From an uncultured Bariatricus sp. (GTDB lineage Bacteria > Bacillota > Clostridia > Lachnospirales > Lachnospiraceae), in assembly GCA_934320645.1 (NCBI GenBank), contig CAKRFP010000001.1, forward strand, positions 86,557 to 150,556: a stretch of 64,000 nucleotides of DNA. The letters run 5' to 3'. Positions 1-8,110 of this stretch are shown in pieces (position 1 is the stretch's first letter; each line of letters begins with the position of its first letter). Position numbers and translations under genes: made by a program. Under the pieces are notes generated by a model, which did not search any database, was not told where the DNA came from, and saw only the letters and a list, made by a program, of their open reading frames with translations.

Positions 1-723
1 TTCTTCGATCATCTTCTGATGATTTCTCTGCACCGAACAGTCACGTTCTCCTAAATGCACCACATTTCCATACTTATCTGCCATGATCTGAAATTCAATA
101 TGCTTCGGATGCTGCACAAAATGCTCGATGTACATAGTGTCATCCCCAAAAGCTGCCTTGGTCTCTTTCTGCGCGGTATTAAATGCCAGGTCAAATCCGG
201 CTTCATTTTCCGCCACACGCATTCCTTTTCCGCCTCCGCCGAGAGCCGCCTTTACGATCACCGGATAGCCGATCTCTCTTGCGACTTCTTTTCCTTTTGC
301 TGCATCATAAATCGCTTCTGTGCTTCCCGGAATGATCGGAACCCCGGCATTTGCCATGGTACTTCTCGCCTCGGATTTATTTCCAAGCCTGCTGATCACT
401 TTCGAATCCGGTCCGATAAAAATGATGTTGCACTTCTCACAAAGCTCTGCAAATTTCGTATTTTCAGAAAGGAAACCAAATCCCGGATGGATCGCATCTG
501 CTCCCGACACGATGGTCGCGCTGATGATCTGCTCCATATTCAGATAGCTTTCCGAAGATGGTGCAGGTCCGATACAGATTGCTTCGTCTGCAAGCTGTGT
601 ATGCAATGCTTCTTTATCTGCTTCCGAATAAACTGCAACCGTCTCGATCCCCATTTCCCGGCAGGCACGGATGATCCGCACTGCGATCTCTCCACGGTTT
701 GCGATCAATACTTTCTTAATCAT
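1..723 (-). CDS. accC: Biotin carboxylase subunit of acetyl-CoA carboxylase (partial, N-terminal part)
   Basis: The protein carboxylates the biotin on AccB using ATP and bicarbonate, the first half-reaction that makes malonyl-CoA for fatty acid synthesis. The visible part covers about 241 of the usual ~450 residues; the C-terminus runs off the left edge. It opens with MIKKVLIANRGEIAVRIIRA, the family's typical start, and carries the ATP-grasp glycine loop GGGGKGMR followed by a region rich in the expected acidic and histidine residues. The ATG at 721-723 overlaps the stop of fabZ by 8 bases, so the two are translationally coupled. accD and accA would be expected further left. The reading is safe because the entire visible frame is open and family-like. 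Confidence 0.95.
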   Translation of the reverse strand, partial: MIKKVLIANRGEIAVRIIRACREMGIETVAVYSEADKEALHTQLADEAICIGPAPSSESYLNMEQIISATIVSGADAIHPGFGFLSENTKFAELCEKCNIIFIGPDSKVISRLGNKSEARSTMANAGVPIIPGSTEAIYDAAKGKEVAREIGYPVIVKAALGGGGKGMRVAENEAGFDLAFNTAQKETKAAFGDDTMYIEHFVQHPKHIEFQIMADKYGNVVHLGERDCSVQRNHQKMIEE

Positions 724-1162
724 CTGTTTCCGCCTTCCCGATCATCAGAGACAGCTCTGCCTTTACTGCAACTTCTCCATCCACTGATGCAACAGCTTCT
801 CCGATTACCAGTGGTCCCTTCTGACGGATAATTCTTGCTTCCAGTTTTAATTTGTCGCCCGGAACAACTTTTCTGCGGAACTTGCAGTTCTTAATCCCAC
901 CAAAATAGCCGAGCTTTCCTTTATTTTCTTCCTGCATCAGAACCGCTACTGCACCGACCTGCGCCAGTGCTTCAATGATCAGCACTCCCGGCATCACCGG
1001 CTCCTGTGGGAAATGTCCGGCAAAAAAGTCCTCTCTGTAAGTCACACATTTATAGCCAACCGCATATTCTCCCGGCTCGTAATCTTCGATATAATCTACC
1101 AGCAAAAACGGATGTCTGTGCGGAATGATTTTCTGAATTTCCTTGATTCCCAAATGTTTCAT
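716..1162 (-). CDS. fabZ: 3-hydroxyacyl-ACP dehydratase FabZ
   Basis: This cytosolic enzyme removes water from 3-hydroxyacyl-ACP to give trans-2-enoyl-ACP in each elongation round. The 148-residue length is normal for FabZ. The N-terminal PHRHPFLLVD motif and the active-site segment AGHFPQEPVMPG are both present, giving catalytic His50 and Glu64. It lies between accB and accC in the operon and overlaps accC by 8 bases. No FabA-like or FabM isomerase gene is visible in the window, so how this organism makes unsaturated chains cannot be told from here. Confidence 0.96.
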   Translation of the reverse strand: MKHLGIKEIQKIIPHRHPFLLVDYIEDYEPGEYAVGYKCVTYREDFFAGHFPQEPVMPGVLIIEALAQVGAVAVLMQEENKGKLGYFGGIKNCKFRRKVVPGDKLKLEARIIRQKGPLVIGEAVASVDGEVAVKAELSLMIGKAETDD

Positions 1163-1182
1163 GCTTTTCGCCCTCCATCCAG

Positions 1183-1650
1183 CTACACGATTCGGAATAA
1201 TGGCTGTCCGTATTCCACAGTTTCTCCATTTTTCACGAGTACTTCCGATACCACACCGTCAAAATCACACTCAATATCATTCATCAGTTTCATCGCCTCT
1301 ACGATGGCAACCGTCTGTCCTTTTGCCACATGATCGCCAACTGCCACAAATGGTGCTGCCTCTTCCGACGGTGCTGCGTAAAAGGTTCCAACCAGAGGGG
1401 ATTTGATCAGCTGCCCTTCTGCTTCTTTTCCTTTTTCCGGTCCATCCTCCGGCTTCAGTACTGATGCTGCATTGCTCTGCGCTCCTGGCACGTTTTGTAC
1501 TGTCGCCATCTGTGCTGCGCCTGTACTGACAACCATCTGTTCTTTTTCTTTCTGTATTTTCAATTTCACACCGTTTTCTTCATACTGAAATCCTGTCAGG
1601 TCCGAATCCGAAACGGTCTGAATCAGTTTTACCAGATTTTCTAATTCCAT
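1183..1650 (-). CDS. accB: Biotin carboxyl carrier protein of acetyl-CoA carboxylase
   Basis: AccB carries the biotin that shuttles carboxyl groups between AccC and AccDA. With the ATG at 1648-1650 the protein has 155 residues: an N-terminal helical part, an Ala/Pro/Gln-rich linker around residues 45-80, and a C-terminal biotinyl domain with EAMKLMN, in which Lys121 is the biotinylated residue. An upstream in-frame ATG at 1669-1671 would add seven residues and overlap fabF. The inner ATG was chosen because AGAGG lies about 8 bases before it and the resulting MELENLVKLI start is typical of the family. Confidence 0.95.
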   Translation of the reverse strand: MELENLVKLIQTVSDSDLTGFQYEENGVKLKIQKEKEQMVVSTGAAQMATVQNVPGAQSNAASVLKPEDGPEKGKEAEGQLIKSPLVGTFYAAPSEEAAPFVAVGDHVAKGQTVAIVEAMKLMNDIECDFDGVVSEVLVKNGETVEYGQPLFRIV

Positions 1651-1660
1651 CCTTCTACCT

Positions 1661-2899
1661 CTATCCTTCATACTTCTTCAAAAGAAGGGTTGCATTGTGT
1701 CCGCCAAATCCAAGGGAATTGGTAAGAGCACATTTGATCTCTTTTTCGACCGGTGCCCCGACAGCATAATTCAGATCACATTCTTCATCACATTCTTTTG
1801 TTCCGACTGTCTGATGAATAAATCCGTCCTGAATGGATTTTACGGTAACGATACATTCTACTGCACCAGCTGCGCCCAGAAGATGACCGATCATGGATTT
1901 CGTTGAATTCACAACCACATCCTTTGCCGCATCGCCGAATGCTTTCTTGATCGCATAGGTTTCAAACAGATCATTGTGGTGCGTGCTGGTTCCGTGTGCG
2001 TTAATGTACTGCACTTCTTCCGGCGTCACGCTGCCCTCTTCCATCGCAAGCTCCATCGCCTTTGCCGCACCGCTTCCGTCTTCTGCAGGGGAAGTGATAT
2101 GATAAGCATCTCCGGTTGCCCCGTAACCTGCAAGCTCTGCGTAAATCTTTGCGCCTCTTGCTCTCGCATGCTCCAGCTCTTCCAGAACTACCACGCCGGC
2201 TCCTTCTCCAAGAACAAATCCACTTCTGTCTTTATCAAATGGAATCGATGCACGCAGTGGATCTTCACTGGTAGTAAGTGCGGTAAGTGCGGTAAATCCG
2301 GCAATCCCTGTCGGACAGATACAGCTTTCCGTACCACCTGCAAACATTACCTCCGCATCTCCGTACTGAATGGCACGAAGCGCATCCCCGATACAATTGG
2401 TTCCCGTCGCACATGCAGTAACGACATTCGTGCACTTTCCTTTAAGCCCAAGCTGGATCGATACATTTCCGGCTGCCATATTGGAAATCATCATCGGAAC
2501 CATCAGTGGTGCTACCCTTCCCGGTCCCTTTTCCAGAATCGTCGTGTACTGTTTCTCGATCTGCTGCAGACTTCCGATTCCCGAACCGATGATCACGCCA
2601 CAACGGTATGGATCCTCTTTTTCAATTTCAAATCCCGCATCCGCGCACGCTTCCTTCGCTGCTGCAACTGCGTACTGTGAAAATGTCTCCATTCTCTTCG
2701 ATGCCTTGAAATCCATCCGTTCTTTCGCAACAAAGTCCTTGACCTCCGCTGCGATCTTCACTTTATATTCGGTTGTATCAAATTTTGTGATCGGACCGAT
2801 TCCTACGGTTCCATTTTTGATACCGTTCCAGAATTCTTCTACTGTATTACCAATCGGGGTGATCGCTCCAAGCCCCGTAATAACAACTCTGCGCTTCAT
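1661..2899 (-). CDS. fabF: 3-oxoacyl-ACP synthase II FabF
   Basis: FabF is the elongation condensing enzyme; it joins malonyl-ACP to the growing acyl-ACP with loss of CO2. The 412-residue protein has the Cys-His-His triad: Cys163 in TACATGTN, His302 in NAHGTSTHHND and His339 in SMIGHLLGAAGA. The start MKRRVVITGLG at 2897-2899 is preceded by AAAGGAGG at a good distance. The open frame continues upstream to 2956, but that extension enters the hairpin element at 2951-3095 and lacks family similarity. The 623-base gap to fabG is unusual inside a fab operon, so fabF may also have its own promoter or post-transcriptional control. Confidence 0.96.
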   Translation of the reverse strand: MKRRVVITGLGAITPIGNTVEEFWNGIKNGTVGIGPITKFDTTEYKVKIAAEVKDFVAKERMDFKASKRMETFSQYAVAAAKEACADAGFEIEKEDPYRCGVIIGSGIGSLQQIEKQYTTILEKGPGRVAPLMVPMMISNMAAGNVSIQLGLKGKCTNVVTACATGTNCIGDALRAIQYGDAEVMFAGGTESCICPTGIAGFTALTALTTSEDPLRASIPFDKDRSGFVLGEGAGVVVLEELEHARARGAKIYAELAGYGATGDAYHITSPAEDGSGAAKAMELAMEEGSVTPEEVQYINAHGTSTHHNDLFETYAIKKAFGDAAKDVVVNSTKSMIGHLLGAAGAVECIVTVKSIQDGFIHQTVGTKECDEECDLNYAVGAPVEKEIKCALTNSLGFGGHNATLLLKKYEG

Positions 2900-2950
2900 A
2901 TTGCCTCCTTTTGTGGAAAATGCGGGAAATGTAGGTTGTGACACCACTCC

Positions 2951-3095
2951 GCACAAATATTATCGGAGACATTCAGTTGTGCAAACCATTCCGATGAGCC
3001 TCTTAAACCAATCATTGTGTCAGCAAAGGCTTCCACAATGATTTGAGTCTCATCTCCATTGCACAAAAATTGAATGCTTCCGATAATATTTGTGC
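2951..3095. repeat. Hairpin element copy A (145 bp, 17-bp perfect terminal inverted repeat)
   Basis: The ends at 2951-2967 and 3079-3095 are perfect reverse complements (17 bp). The 82-bp core at 2981-3062 is almost the reverse complement of the core of copy B (3379-3460). At the apex a 10-bp stem (3010-3019 with 3034-3043) closes a 14-base loop. The terminal arms are unrelated in sequence to those of copy B. It could be a MITE-like element or a structured RNA domain; nothing in it codes for protein. Confidence 0.85.
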
Positions 3096-3337
3096 TTCGT
3101 GGCGCTCAAGTCTACTGGCTAAAACGCGTTTTCCACGAAACGTTTTTGGTGTGTTGTTGACTGTTTTACTTTTTGATATAATTTATCATCTTATAAATAT
3201 TTTTAGGTGAATTTCTTGGGTTATTAATCCTATCCCCCAAATGCTAGTTAAAACCAATTTCTTCCCCTCCGCAATCCACACTTAGTATATTGAACTACTT
3301 CACGGATGTAAAAATGGTTTTCTCGATAAAGTTGAAT
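3096..3337. other. Spacer between the two hairpin elements in the fabG-fabF gap
   Basis: These 242 bases are AT-rich and hold no convincing gene. On the minus strand there is a GGAGGGG ribosome-binding-like site followed by a TTG that opens a 23-codon frame; I see no family likeness and do not call it a gene. An AT-rich stretch near 3170-3210 might carry a promoter for fabF, but I could not match a good -35/-10 pair. Confidence 0.4.
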
Positions 3338-3498
3338 GACAAATTGTACAAAAGATGTCATTCAAATTCATTTTTCGAGCAATGGAGATGAGACTCAAAG
3401 GATTGTGGAAGCCTTTGCTGACACAATCCTTGGTTTCAGAGGCTCATCGGAATGGTTTGCGAGTCTGAATTTGAAGGACATCTTTTGTACAATTTGTC
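3338..3498. repeat. Hairpin element copy B (161 bp, 22-bp perfect terminal inverted repeat)
   Basis: The ends at 3338-3359 and 3477-3498 are perfect reverse complements, and pairing extends to 32 bases per arm (3338-3369 with 3467-3498) with one mismatch. The 82-bp core (3379-3460) matches the inverted core of copy A with few changes. In the apical stem the pairs TC/GA of copy A are replaced by GG/CC here, a compensatory double change. The 14-base loop GAAGCCTTTGCTGA is identical in both copies. Confidence 0.87.
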
Positions 3499-3522
3499 CC
3501 TCAACCTTCTCTGCAACCACTT

Positions 3523-4278
3523 TTACATCACCATCCCCCCATCGACCTGCAGAACCTGCCCGGTAATGTATGCTGCGCTTTCAGACGCCAGAAACGCCAC
3601 CGCCTTTGCAACATCTTCCGGCTGTCCCATTCTGGCAAGCGGAATCTGGCTACGCATTTCTTCTTTGAGCTTATCGGAAAGAACTTCTGTCATCTCCGTT
3701 TCAATGAAGCCCGGTGCAACCGCATTGACCGTGATCCCGCGGGATGCCAGTTCTTTTGCCGCAGATTTGGTCATTCCGATAATTCCTGCTTTTGATGCAG
3801 CATAGTTTACCTGACCGGCATTTCCGCTGATTCCAACTACGGATGCCAGATTGATGATTCTTCCGCTTCTCTGCTTCATCATCTGTCTGGATGCAAAACG
3901 GATGCAATGGAAAGTTCCTTTCAGATTGACATCAATGACATCGGAGAAATCTTCTTCACTCATACGCATCAGCAGACCATCCTTTGTGATCCCTGCATTA
4001 TTTACCAGAATATCGATTCTTCCAAACTGCTCGATCACTGCTTTTATAAATGCTTCACATCCCTCGTAATCTGCTACATTGCACTGCATACACTGGGCAC
4101 ATCCACCCTTTTCTATGATTTCATGTTTCACTTCATCTGCTTTTACTTCAGAACCATTGTAATTGATCACAACTGTTGCTCCCTGTGCAGCAAGCTCCTT
4201 AGCAATTGCCTTTCCAATTCCACGGGATGCGCCGGTAACCACCGCGATCTGCCCTTCCAAATTTTCTCTGTCTGTCAT
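3523..4278 (-). CDS. fabG: 3-oxoacyl-ACP reductase FabG
   Basis: FabG reduces 3-oxoacyl-ACP to 3-hydroxyacyl-ACP with NADPH. The 251-residue protein is a classical SDR: the nucleotide-binding TGASRGIG at residues 15-22, NNAG near 93-96, and the catalytic Ser146, Tyr159 and Lys163 (YAASK). Its ATG follows GGAAAGG. It is separated by 27 bases from fabD upstream and by the hairpin-bearing gap from fabF downstream. Confidence 0.96.
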   Translation of the reverse strand: MTDRENLEGQIAVVTGASRGIGKAIAKELAAQGATVVINYNGSEVKADEVKHEIIEKGGCAQCMQCNVADYEGCEAFIKAVIEQFGRIDILVNNAGITKDGLLMRMSEEDFSDVIDVNLKGTFHCIRFASRQMMKQRSGRIINLASVVGISGNAGQVNYAASKAGIIGMTKSAAKELASRGITVNAVAPGFIETEMTEVLSDKLKEEMRSQIPLARMGQPEDVAKAVAFLASESAAYITGQVLQVDGGMVM

Positions 4279-4305
4279 ATGCTTTTCCTTTCCATTGCCT
4301 GTTTT

Positions 4306-5226
4306 TTACACCAGTTCAGCAATTACTTTTTCCATATCTTCCCAGGTTTCGATATTGTATACTTTGACACCTTTGTCAATGCGCCGCATGAATCCGGCGA
4401 GTGTTTTTCCCGGTCCGATTTCTACGAAAGTGTCCACACCATCTGCAATCATAGTTCTCACACTTTCTTCCCATCGTACCGGTGAAGAAATCTGTTTTGC
4501 AAGAAGTGCCTTCGTTTCTTTGATATCCGTCACATATTTCGCCGTAACATTCGTCACATAAGGAATGGTAAGCGATTCAAAAGTGCGTTTTTCCATTTCT
4601 TTTGCCAGCTCTTCCCCTGCGCCCTCCAGCATCTTCGAGTGGAACGGACCACTTACATTTAACAGAACTGCCCTTTTTGCTCCGGCTTCTTTTAAAGCTT
4701 CCGCTGCCTGTCCGACTGCCTCTGTTTTCCCGGTAATCACAATCTGTCCCGGACAGTTATAATTCGCTACAGACGCCCCGGGAATTTTCCCGGTCACTTC
4801 CGCAACGGTGTCTCCATCCAGTCCCAGGATTGCCGCCATGGCTCCTTCACCTGCCGGAACGGTATTCTGCATCAGAATCCCTCTTTTTCTCACAAGAGAA
4901 ATGGCGTCCTTCGGCTGCATGCCTCCCGCTGCGCTGATTGCACAGTACTCTCCAAGGCTGAGCCCGGCTGTCACATCCGGTGTAAGACCTCTTTTTTCAA
5001 TCTCGGCTGTCATGGCAAGACAGGCTGTTACCATTGCCGCCTGTGTATATTCAGTCTGATCCAGCTGGTCATTTTCTTCAAAGCAAAGCTGTTGCATATC
5101 TATTCCAAGCTCAGCTGTTGCTGTATCAAAAATTGCTTTTGCCAGACTGCTTTTTTCATAAAAATCTTTTCCCATACCACATTTCTGTGCACCCTGTCCC
5201 GGGAAAATGAATGCTGTTTTATTCAT
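4306..5226 (-). CDS. fabD: Malonyl-CoA:ACP transacylase FabD
   Basis: FabD moves the malonyl group from CoA to ACP, supplying the extender unit for FabH and FabF. The 306-residue length fits the family. GQGAQ lies at residues 10-14, the nucleophile Ser90 sits in GLSLGEY (the family's GHSxGE with Leu in place of His), and His196 in GPFHSKM completes the dyad. The start overlaps the end of fabK by 8 bases, indicating coupled translation. Confidence 0.96.
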   Translation of the reverse strand: MNKTAFIFPGQGAQKCGMGKDFYEKSSLAKAIFDTATAELGIDMQQLCFEENDQLDQTEYTQAAMVTACLAMTAEIEKRGLTPDVTAGLSLGEYCAISAAGGMQPKDAISLVRKRGILMQNTVPAGEGAMAAILGLDGDTVAEVTGKIPGASVANYNCPGQIVITGKTEAVGQAAEALKEAGAKRAVLLNVSGPFHSKMLEGAGEELAKEMEKRTFESLTIPYVTNVTAKYVTDIKETKALLAKQISSPVRWEESVRTMIADGVDTFVEIGPGKTLAGFMRRIDKGVKVYNIETWEDMEKVIAELV

Positions 5227-6157
5227 AAAATCCTTTGCCTCCGATCAGTGCATCCGTTTCATTTACCAGCTTCCGGATCAGGTCCTTGCAGCTCATAATC
5301 TCTTTGACCATTGCCGCACTCTGTCCTGCCATTACGCTTCCGTTTGTCACATCTCCATCTACAACGGCCTTTCTTAAGCCTCCAAGTGTAAGATGTTCAA
5401 GTTCTTCAAAGGATGCACCGTTTTTCTCAAGGTCCAGATATTTTTTCGTCATTTGGTTGCGAAGTGCTCTTACCGGATGTCCGGTGCTTCTTCCGGTTAC
5501 TCTGGAATCAATGTCCTTCGCTTTGATGATCGCATTTTTATAATTTTCATGTACAATAGATTCTTCGGTCGCAACAAAATGGGTTCCCATCTGTACGGCT
5601 TTTGCTCCCAGCATAAATGCTGCCGCAATTCCTCTTCCATCTGCAATTCCTCCCGCTGCGATCACCGGGATCTTTACTGCGTCTACAATCTGTGGAACCA
5701 GCACCATTGTTGTATTTTCTCCGATGTGTCCGCCGGATTCACATCCTTCGGCAACCACTGCATCAGCCCCACACCGCTCCATTCTTCTTGCAAGTGCAAC
5801 AGATGCAACTACCGGAATTACTTTAATTCCTGCTTCTTTCCACATTTTCATATATTTTTCCGGGCTTCCGGCGCCTGTCGTTACAACCTTTACGCCTTCT
5901 TCCGCCACTACCTTTGCTACATCCTCTGCATAAGGACTCATCAGCATGATATTTACTCCAAATGGTTTATCAGTCAGCTTTTTTGCCTCTCTGATCTGTT
6001 CACGTACCCACTCAGCCGGGGCGCTTGCAGCCCCGATGAGCCCAAGCCCGCCGGCATTTGATACGCCGGCCGCAAGATGATACTCAGCAACCCAGGCCAT
6101 TCCGCCCTGGATGATCGGATACTCGATTCCAAGTAATTCGGTTACTTCTGTTTTCAT
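5219..6157 (-). CDS. fabK: Enoyl-ACP reductase II FabK (FMN-dependent)
   Basis: FabK performs the last reduction of each elongation cycle, using FMN and NAD(P)H. The 312-residue protein opens with the flavin-barrel segment PIIQGGMAWVA and contains EGCESGGHIG and AAGGIADGRG, the usual phosphate-binding loops of the nitronate monooxygenase/FabK superfamily. Its place between acpP and fabD is the classic streptococcal and clostridial order and supports FabK over a nitronate monooxygenase. No FabI is present in the window. FabK enzymes are known to be insensitive to triclosan, in contrast to FabI. Confidence 0.94.
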   Translation of the reverse strand: MKTEVTELLGIEYPIIQGGMAWVAEYHLAAGVSNAGGLGLIGAASAPAEWVREQIREAKKLTDKPFGVNIMLMSPYAEDVAKVVAEEGVKVVTTGAGSPEKYMKMWKEAGIKVIPVVASVALARRMERCGADAVVAEGCESGGHIGENTTMVLVPQIVDAVKIPVIAAGGIADGRGIAAAFMLGAKAVQMGTHFVATEESIVHENYKNAIIKAKDIDSRVTGRSTGHPVRALRNQMTKKYLDLEKNGASFEELEHLTLGGLRKAVVDGDVTNGSVMAGQSAAMVKEIMSCKDLIRKLVNETDALIGGKGFYE

Positions 6158-6193
6158 ATTACAACCTCTTTCTGTATGCGTTTTTTGTGATGC

Positions 6194-6418
6194 TTATTTT
6201 TTCAGTCCTTCGATGTAGGTTACGACACTTCCGATTGTCTTGAGATCACCGATTGCTTCGGTGTCGATCTCCACACCAAATTCATCTTCAAATGTCATGA
6301 CCATATCCATCAGATCGAGGGAATCTGCTCCGAGGGATTCAAAGGTTGTCTCTGCTGTGAGATCTGCTGCGTTTACGTCAAGTCCTTCTGCTACAATTTC
6401 TTTTACTTTTTCTAACAT
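6194..6418 (-). CDS. acpP: Acyl carrier protein
   Basis: This small acidic protein of 74 residues carries the growing acyl chain on a 4'-phosphopantetheine arm attached to Ser33 in GADSLDLMD. The ATG at 6416-6418 follows AAGGAG at about 10 bases and gives the normal MLEKVKEI start. An upstream in-frame GTG/ATG extension (to 6460) overlaps the end of fabH and looks unlike ACP, so it was not used. It is the second gene of the fab operon. Confidence 0.96.
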   Translation of the reverse strand: MLEKVKEIVAEGLDVNAADLTAETTFESLGADSLDLMDMVMTFEDEFGVEIDTEAIGDLKTIGSVVTYIEGLKK

Positions 6419-6453
6419 GGTTTTTGTCTCCTTATTGTTGATTGATTTTATGT

Positions 6454-7416
6454 TTACCACTCTATGAGTGTGGCTCCCCAGGTGAGGCCGGCGCCGAAGC
6501 CGCAGATAACGATCTTCTGTCCTTTTTTGAGGCGGCCGGCTTTGTTTAATTCATCCAGGAGGATCGAAATGCTGGCGGATGAAGTGTTGCCGTATTCTTC
6601 GATGTTGACCGGAAATTTTGTTATGTCTGTTTTCATTCGTTTGGCTACGGATTCGATGATCCGCAAGTTTGCCTGATGCAGAACGAAAAGATCAATATCT
6701 TTCTCGGTCAGATCTGCTTTTTGCAGAAGTTCTCCGATGACTTCCGGTACTTTTTTTACGGCAAATTTAAAGACCGCCTGACCATCCATGGATACATAGG
6801 TCTTTTTTTCATTTTCTTTGTCCTGCCAGTTTTTCTGCTGACGGCTCTCACAGGCAAGTACCTGTCCTTTTGCTCCGTCGGAATGTGTGACGGATGGAAG
6901 GATTTCTCCTTCTTCTGCCCGGATCACGGCTGCTCCTGCCCCGTCACCGAAGAGAATGCAGCTTCCTCTGTCCTGCCAGTTGATGATTCCAGATAAGGTC
7001 TCACTTCCGATCACCAGAATATTCCGGTACATTCCGGCGGCTATGTATGCCTGCGCAGTGTTGTAAGCATACACGAAACCACTGCATGCAGCACTGATGT
7101 CAAAACAGGTGGCATTCTCTGCGCCCAGCTCTTTCTGGACTTCACAGGCAGTACTCGGTATCACCGTATTCGGTGTAATCGTAGATACCAGTATCAGATC
7201 CAGATCGTCTGCATTTAACTTTGCATCTGTAAGTGCATTTTTTGCCGCTTTTACCGCCATGCTGACTGTTGTATCTTCTTCTGCAATGTGTCTGCGCACG
7301 ATACCGGTACGTTCCCGGATCCATTCATCATTTGTCTCTACCATTTTTGACAGGTCATTGTTGTCGTAGTAATGCTCCGGTACATAGGAACCGGTACCGC
7401 ATATCCTTCCTCTCAT
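6454..7416 (-). CDS. fabH: 3-oxoacyl-ACP synthase III FabH
   Basis: FabH starts fatty acid synthesis by condensing an acyl-CoA primer with malonyl-ACP. The catalytic triad is Cys111 (ISAACSGF), His247 (VLHQAN) and Asn277 (EYGNTSS). With the ATG at 7414-7416 the protein has 320 residues; GGAGAG lies 8 bases upstream. An earlier ATG at 7429-7431 is in frame but lacks a ribosome binding site. It is the first gene of the operon, directly behind the promoter at 7489-7517. Usual clostridial neighbours fabT or fapR are not next to it. Confidence 0.95.
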   Translation of the reverse strand: MRGRICGTGSYVPEHYYDNNDLSKMVETNDEWIRERTGIVRRHIAEEDTTVSMAVKAAKNALTDAKLNADDLDLILVSTITPNTVIPSTACEVQKELGAENATCFDISAACSGFVYAYNTAQAYIAAGMYRNILVIGSETLSGIINWQDRGSCILFGDGAGAAVIRAEEGEILPSVTHSDGAKGQVLACESRQQKNWQDKENEKKTYVSMDGQAVFKFAVKKVPEVIGELLQKADLTEKDIDLFVLHQANLRIIESVAKRMKTDITKFPVNIEEYGNTSSASISILLDELNKAGRLKKGQKIVICGFGAGLTWGATLIEW

Positions 7417-7453
7417 GGTTGTTCTCTCCATTTGTTTTGTTTTAAAATCATTT

Positions 7454-7517
7454 TAGTTTAAAATACTTTTACATTCAAACTATTTGATAATATAACATAG
7501 TTGGATCGGTTTTGCAA
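7454..7517 (-). promoter_or_regulatory. Promoter of the fab operon with overlapping inverted repeat
   Basis: Reading the minus strand, a -35 box TTGCAA (7512-7517) and a -10 box TATATT (7489-7494) are separated by exactly 17 bases. Just downstream, TAGTTT (7454-7459) and its complement AAACTA (7477-7482) form the ends of a 29-bp inverted repeat covering the likely start site. A repressor of fatty acid synthesis (FabT or FapR type) could bind here, but the sequence is not a clean match to either published consensus as I remember them. Confidence 0.65.
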
Positions 7518-7561
7518 GAGGAATTTTTTCCGAGTAGACATTTTATTCTGGTAAACAGTCT

Positions 7562-7600
7562 AAAAAAAAGAGACATTGACACATTCAGTTCAACATCTCT
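7562..7600 (-). terminator. Rho-independent terminator after the HIT gene
   Basis: On the minus strand an 11-bp stem (7569-7579 with 7590-7600, two G-U pairs) is followed by a run of eight T residues. It ends the lacI-MATE-HIT transcript. Confidence 0.8.
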
Positions 7601-7659
7601 TGTTCATTTCCATTACATGATATAATTATCAAAAGTATCTGGTTTTATCATGTCTTTCA

Positions 7660-8097
7660 TTATTTCATAAGTTTTTTTCGATATTTTTCTACCATTTCCT
7701 GATACGCTTCTTCTGATAATGTTTTTTCACCCGGATTCATGGCAAATACACCGCCCCATTCATATTCATCTTTGTACTTTGGTACCAAATGAAAATGAAG
7801 GTGATGTCCGGTATCTCCATACGCTCCATAATTTACTTTATCCGGATGAAATAATTCATGCATTGCAACCGCTACTTTATTAATATCTTCTATATAGGAA
7901 GCTCGTTCTTCCGCTGTGAGTTCTGTGATCTCACTAACATGTTTCTTATGTGCCACGATCACACGTCCCGGATGACTCTGTTCTTTGAATAAATATACTT
8001 TAGAACTCTCCAATTCACAGATTTTGATTCCGAAAGCTCCTACCAGTTCTCCTTCCATACAATATGCACAATTCTGATCTTTCATTGTTTTCACCAT
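7660..8097 (-). CDS. HIT family hydrolase
   Basis: HIT proteins hydrolyse nucleoside phosphoramidates, dinucleoside polyphosphates or similar nucleotides. The 145-residue protein has the histidine triad HLHFHLVP (His99, His101, His103) and an N-terminal CAYC pair that may bind zinc, as in many bacterial HIT proteins. It lies 13 bases behind the MATE gene and ends the operon. The exact substrate cannot be told. Its link with a LacI regulator and a MATE exporter may be accidental. Confidence 0.88.
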   Translation of the reverse strand: MVKTMKDQNCAYCMEGELVGAFGIKICELESSKVYLFKEQSHPGRVIVAHKKHVSEITELTAEERASYIEDINKVAVAMHELFHPDKVNYGAYGDTGHHLHFHLVPKYKDEYEWGGVFAMNPGEKTLSEEAYQEMVEKYRKKLMK

Positions 8098-8110
8098 AAT
8101 CCTTTCTATC

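Noticed and set aside
55..831. Plus-strand open frame of 258 codons
   Set aside because: It lies opposite accC and fabZ and translates to a Cys/His/Phe-rich sequence without domains; it is the antisense shadow of real genes.
2951..3498. Insertion sequence with transposase
   Set aside because: The paired hairpins enclose only 242 bases without a transposase frame, so a full IS is excluded; a MITE-like or RNA element remains possible.
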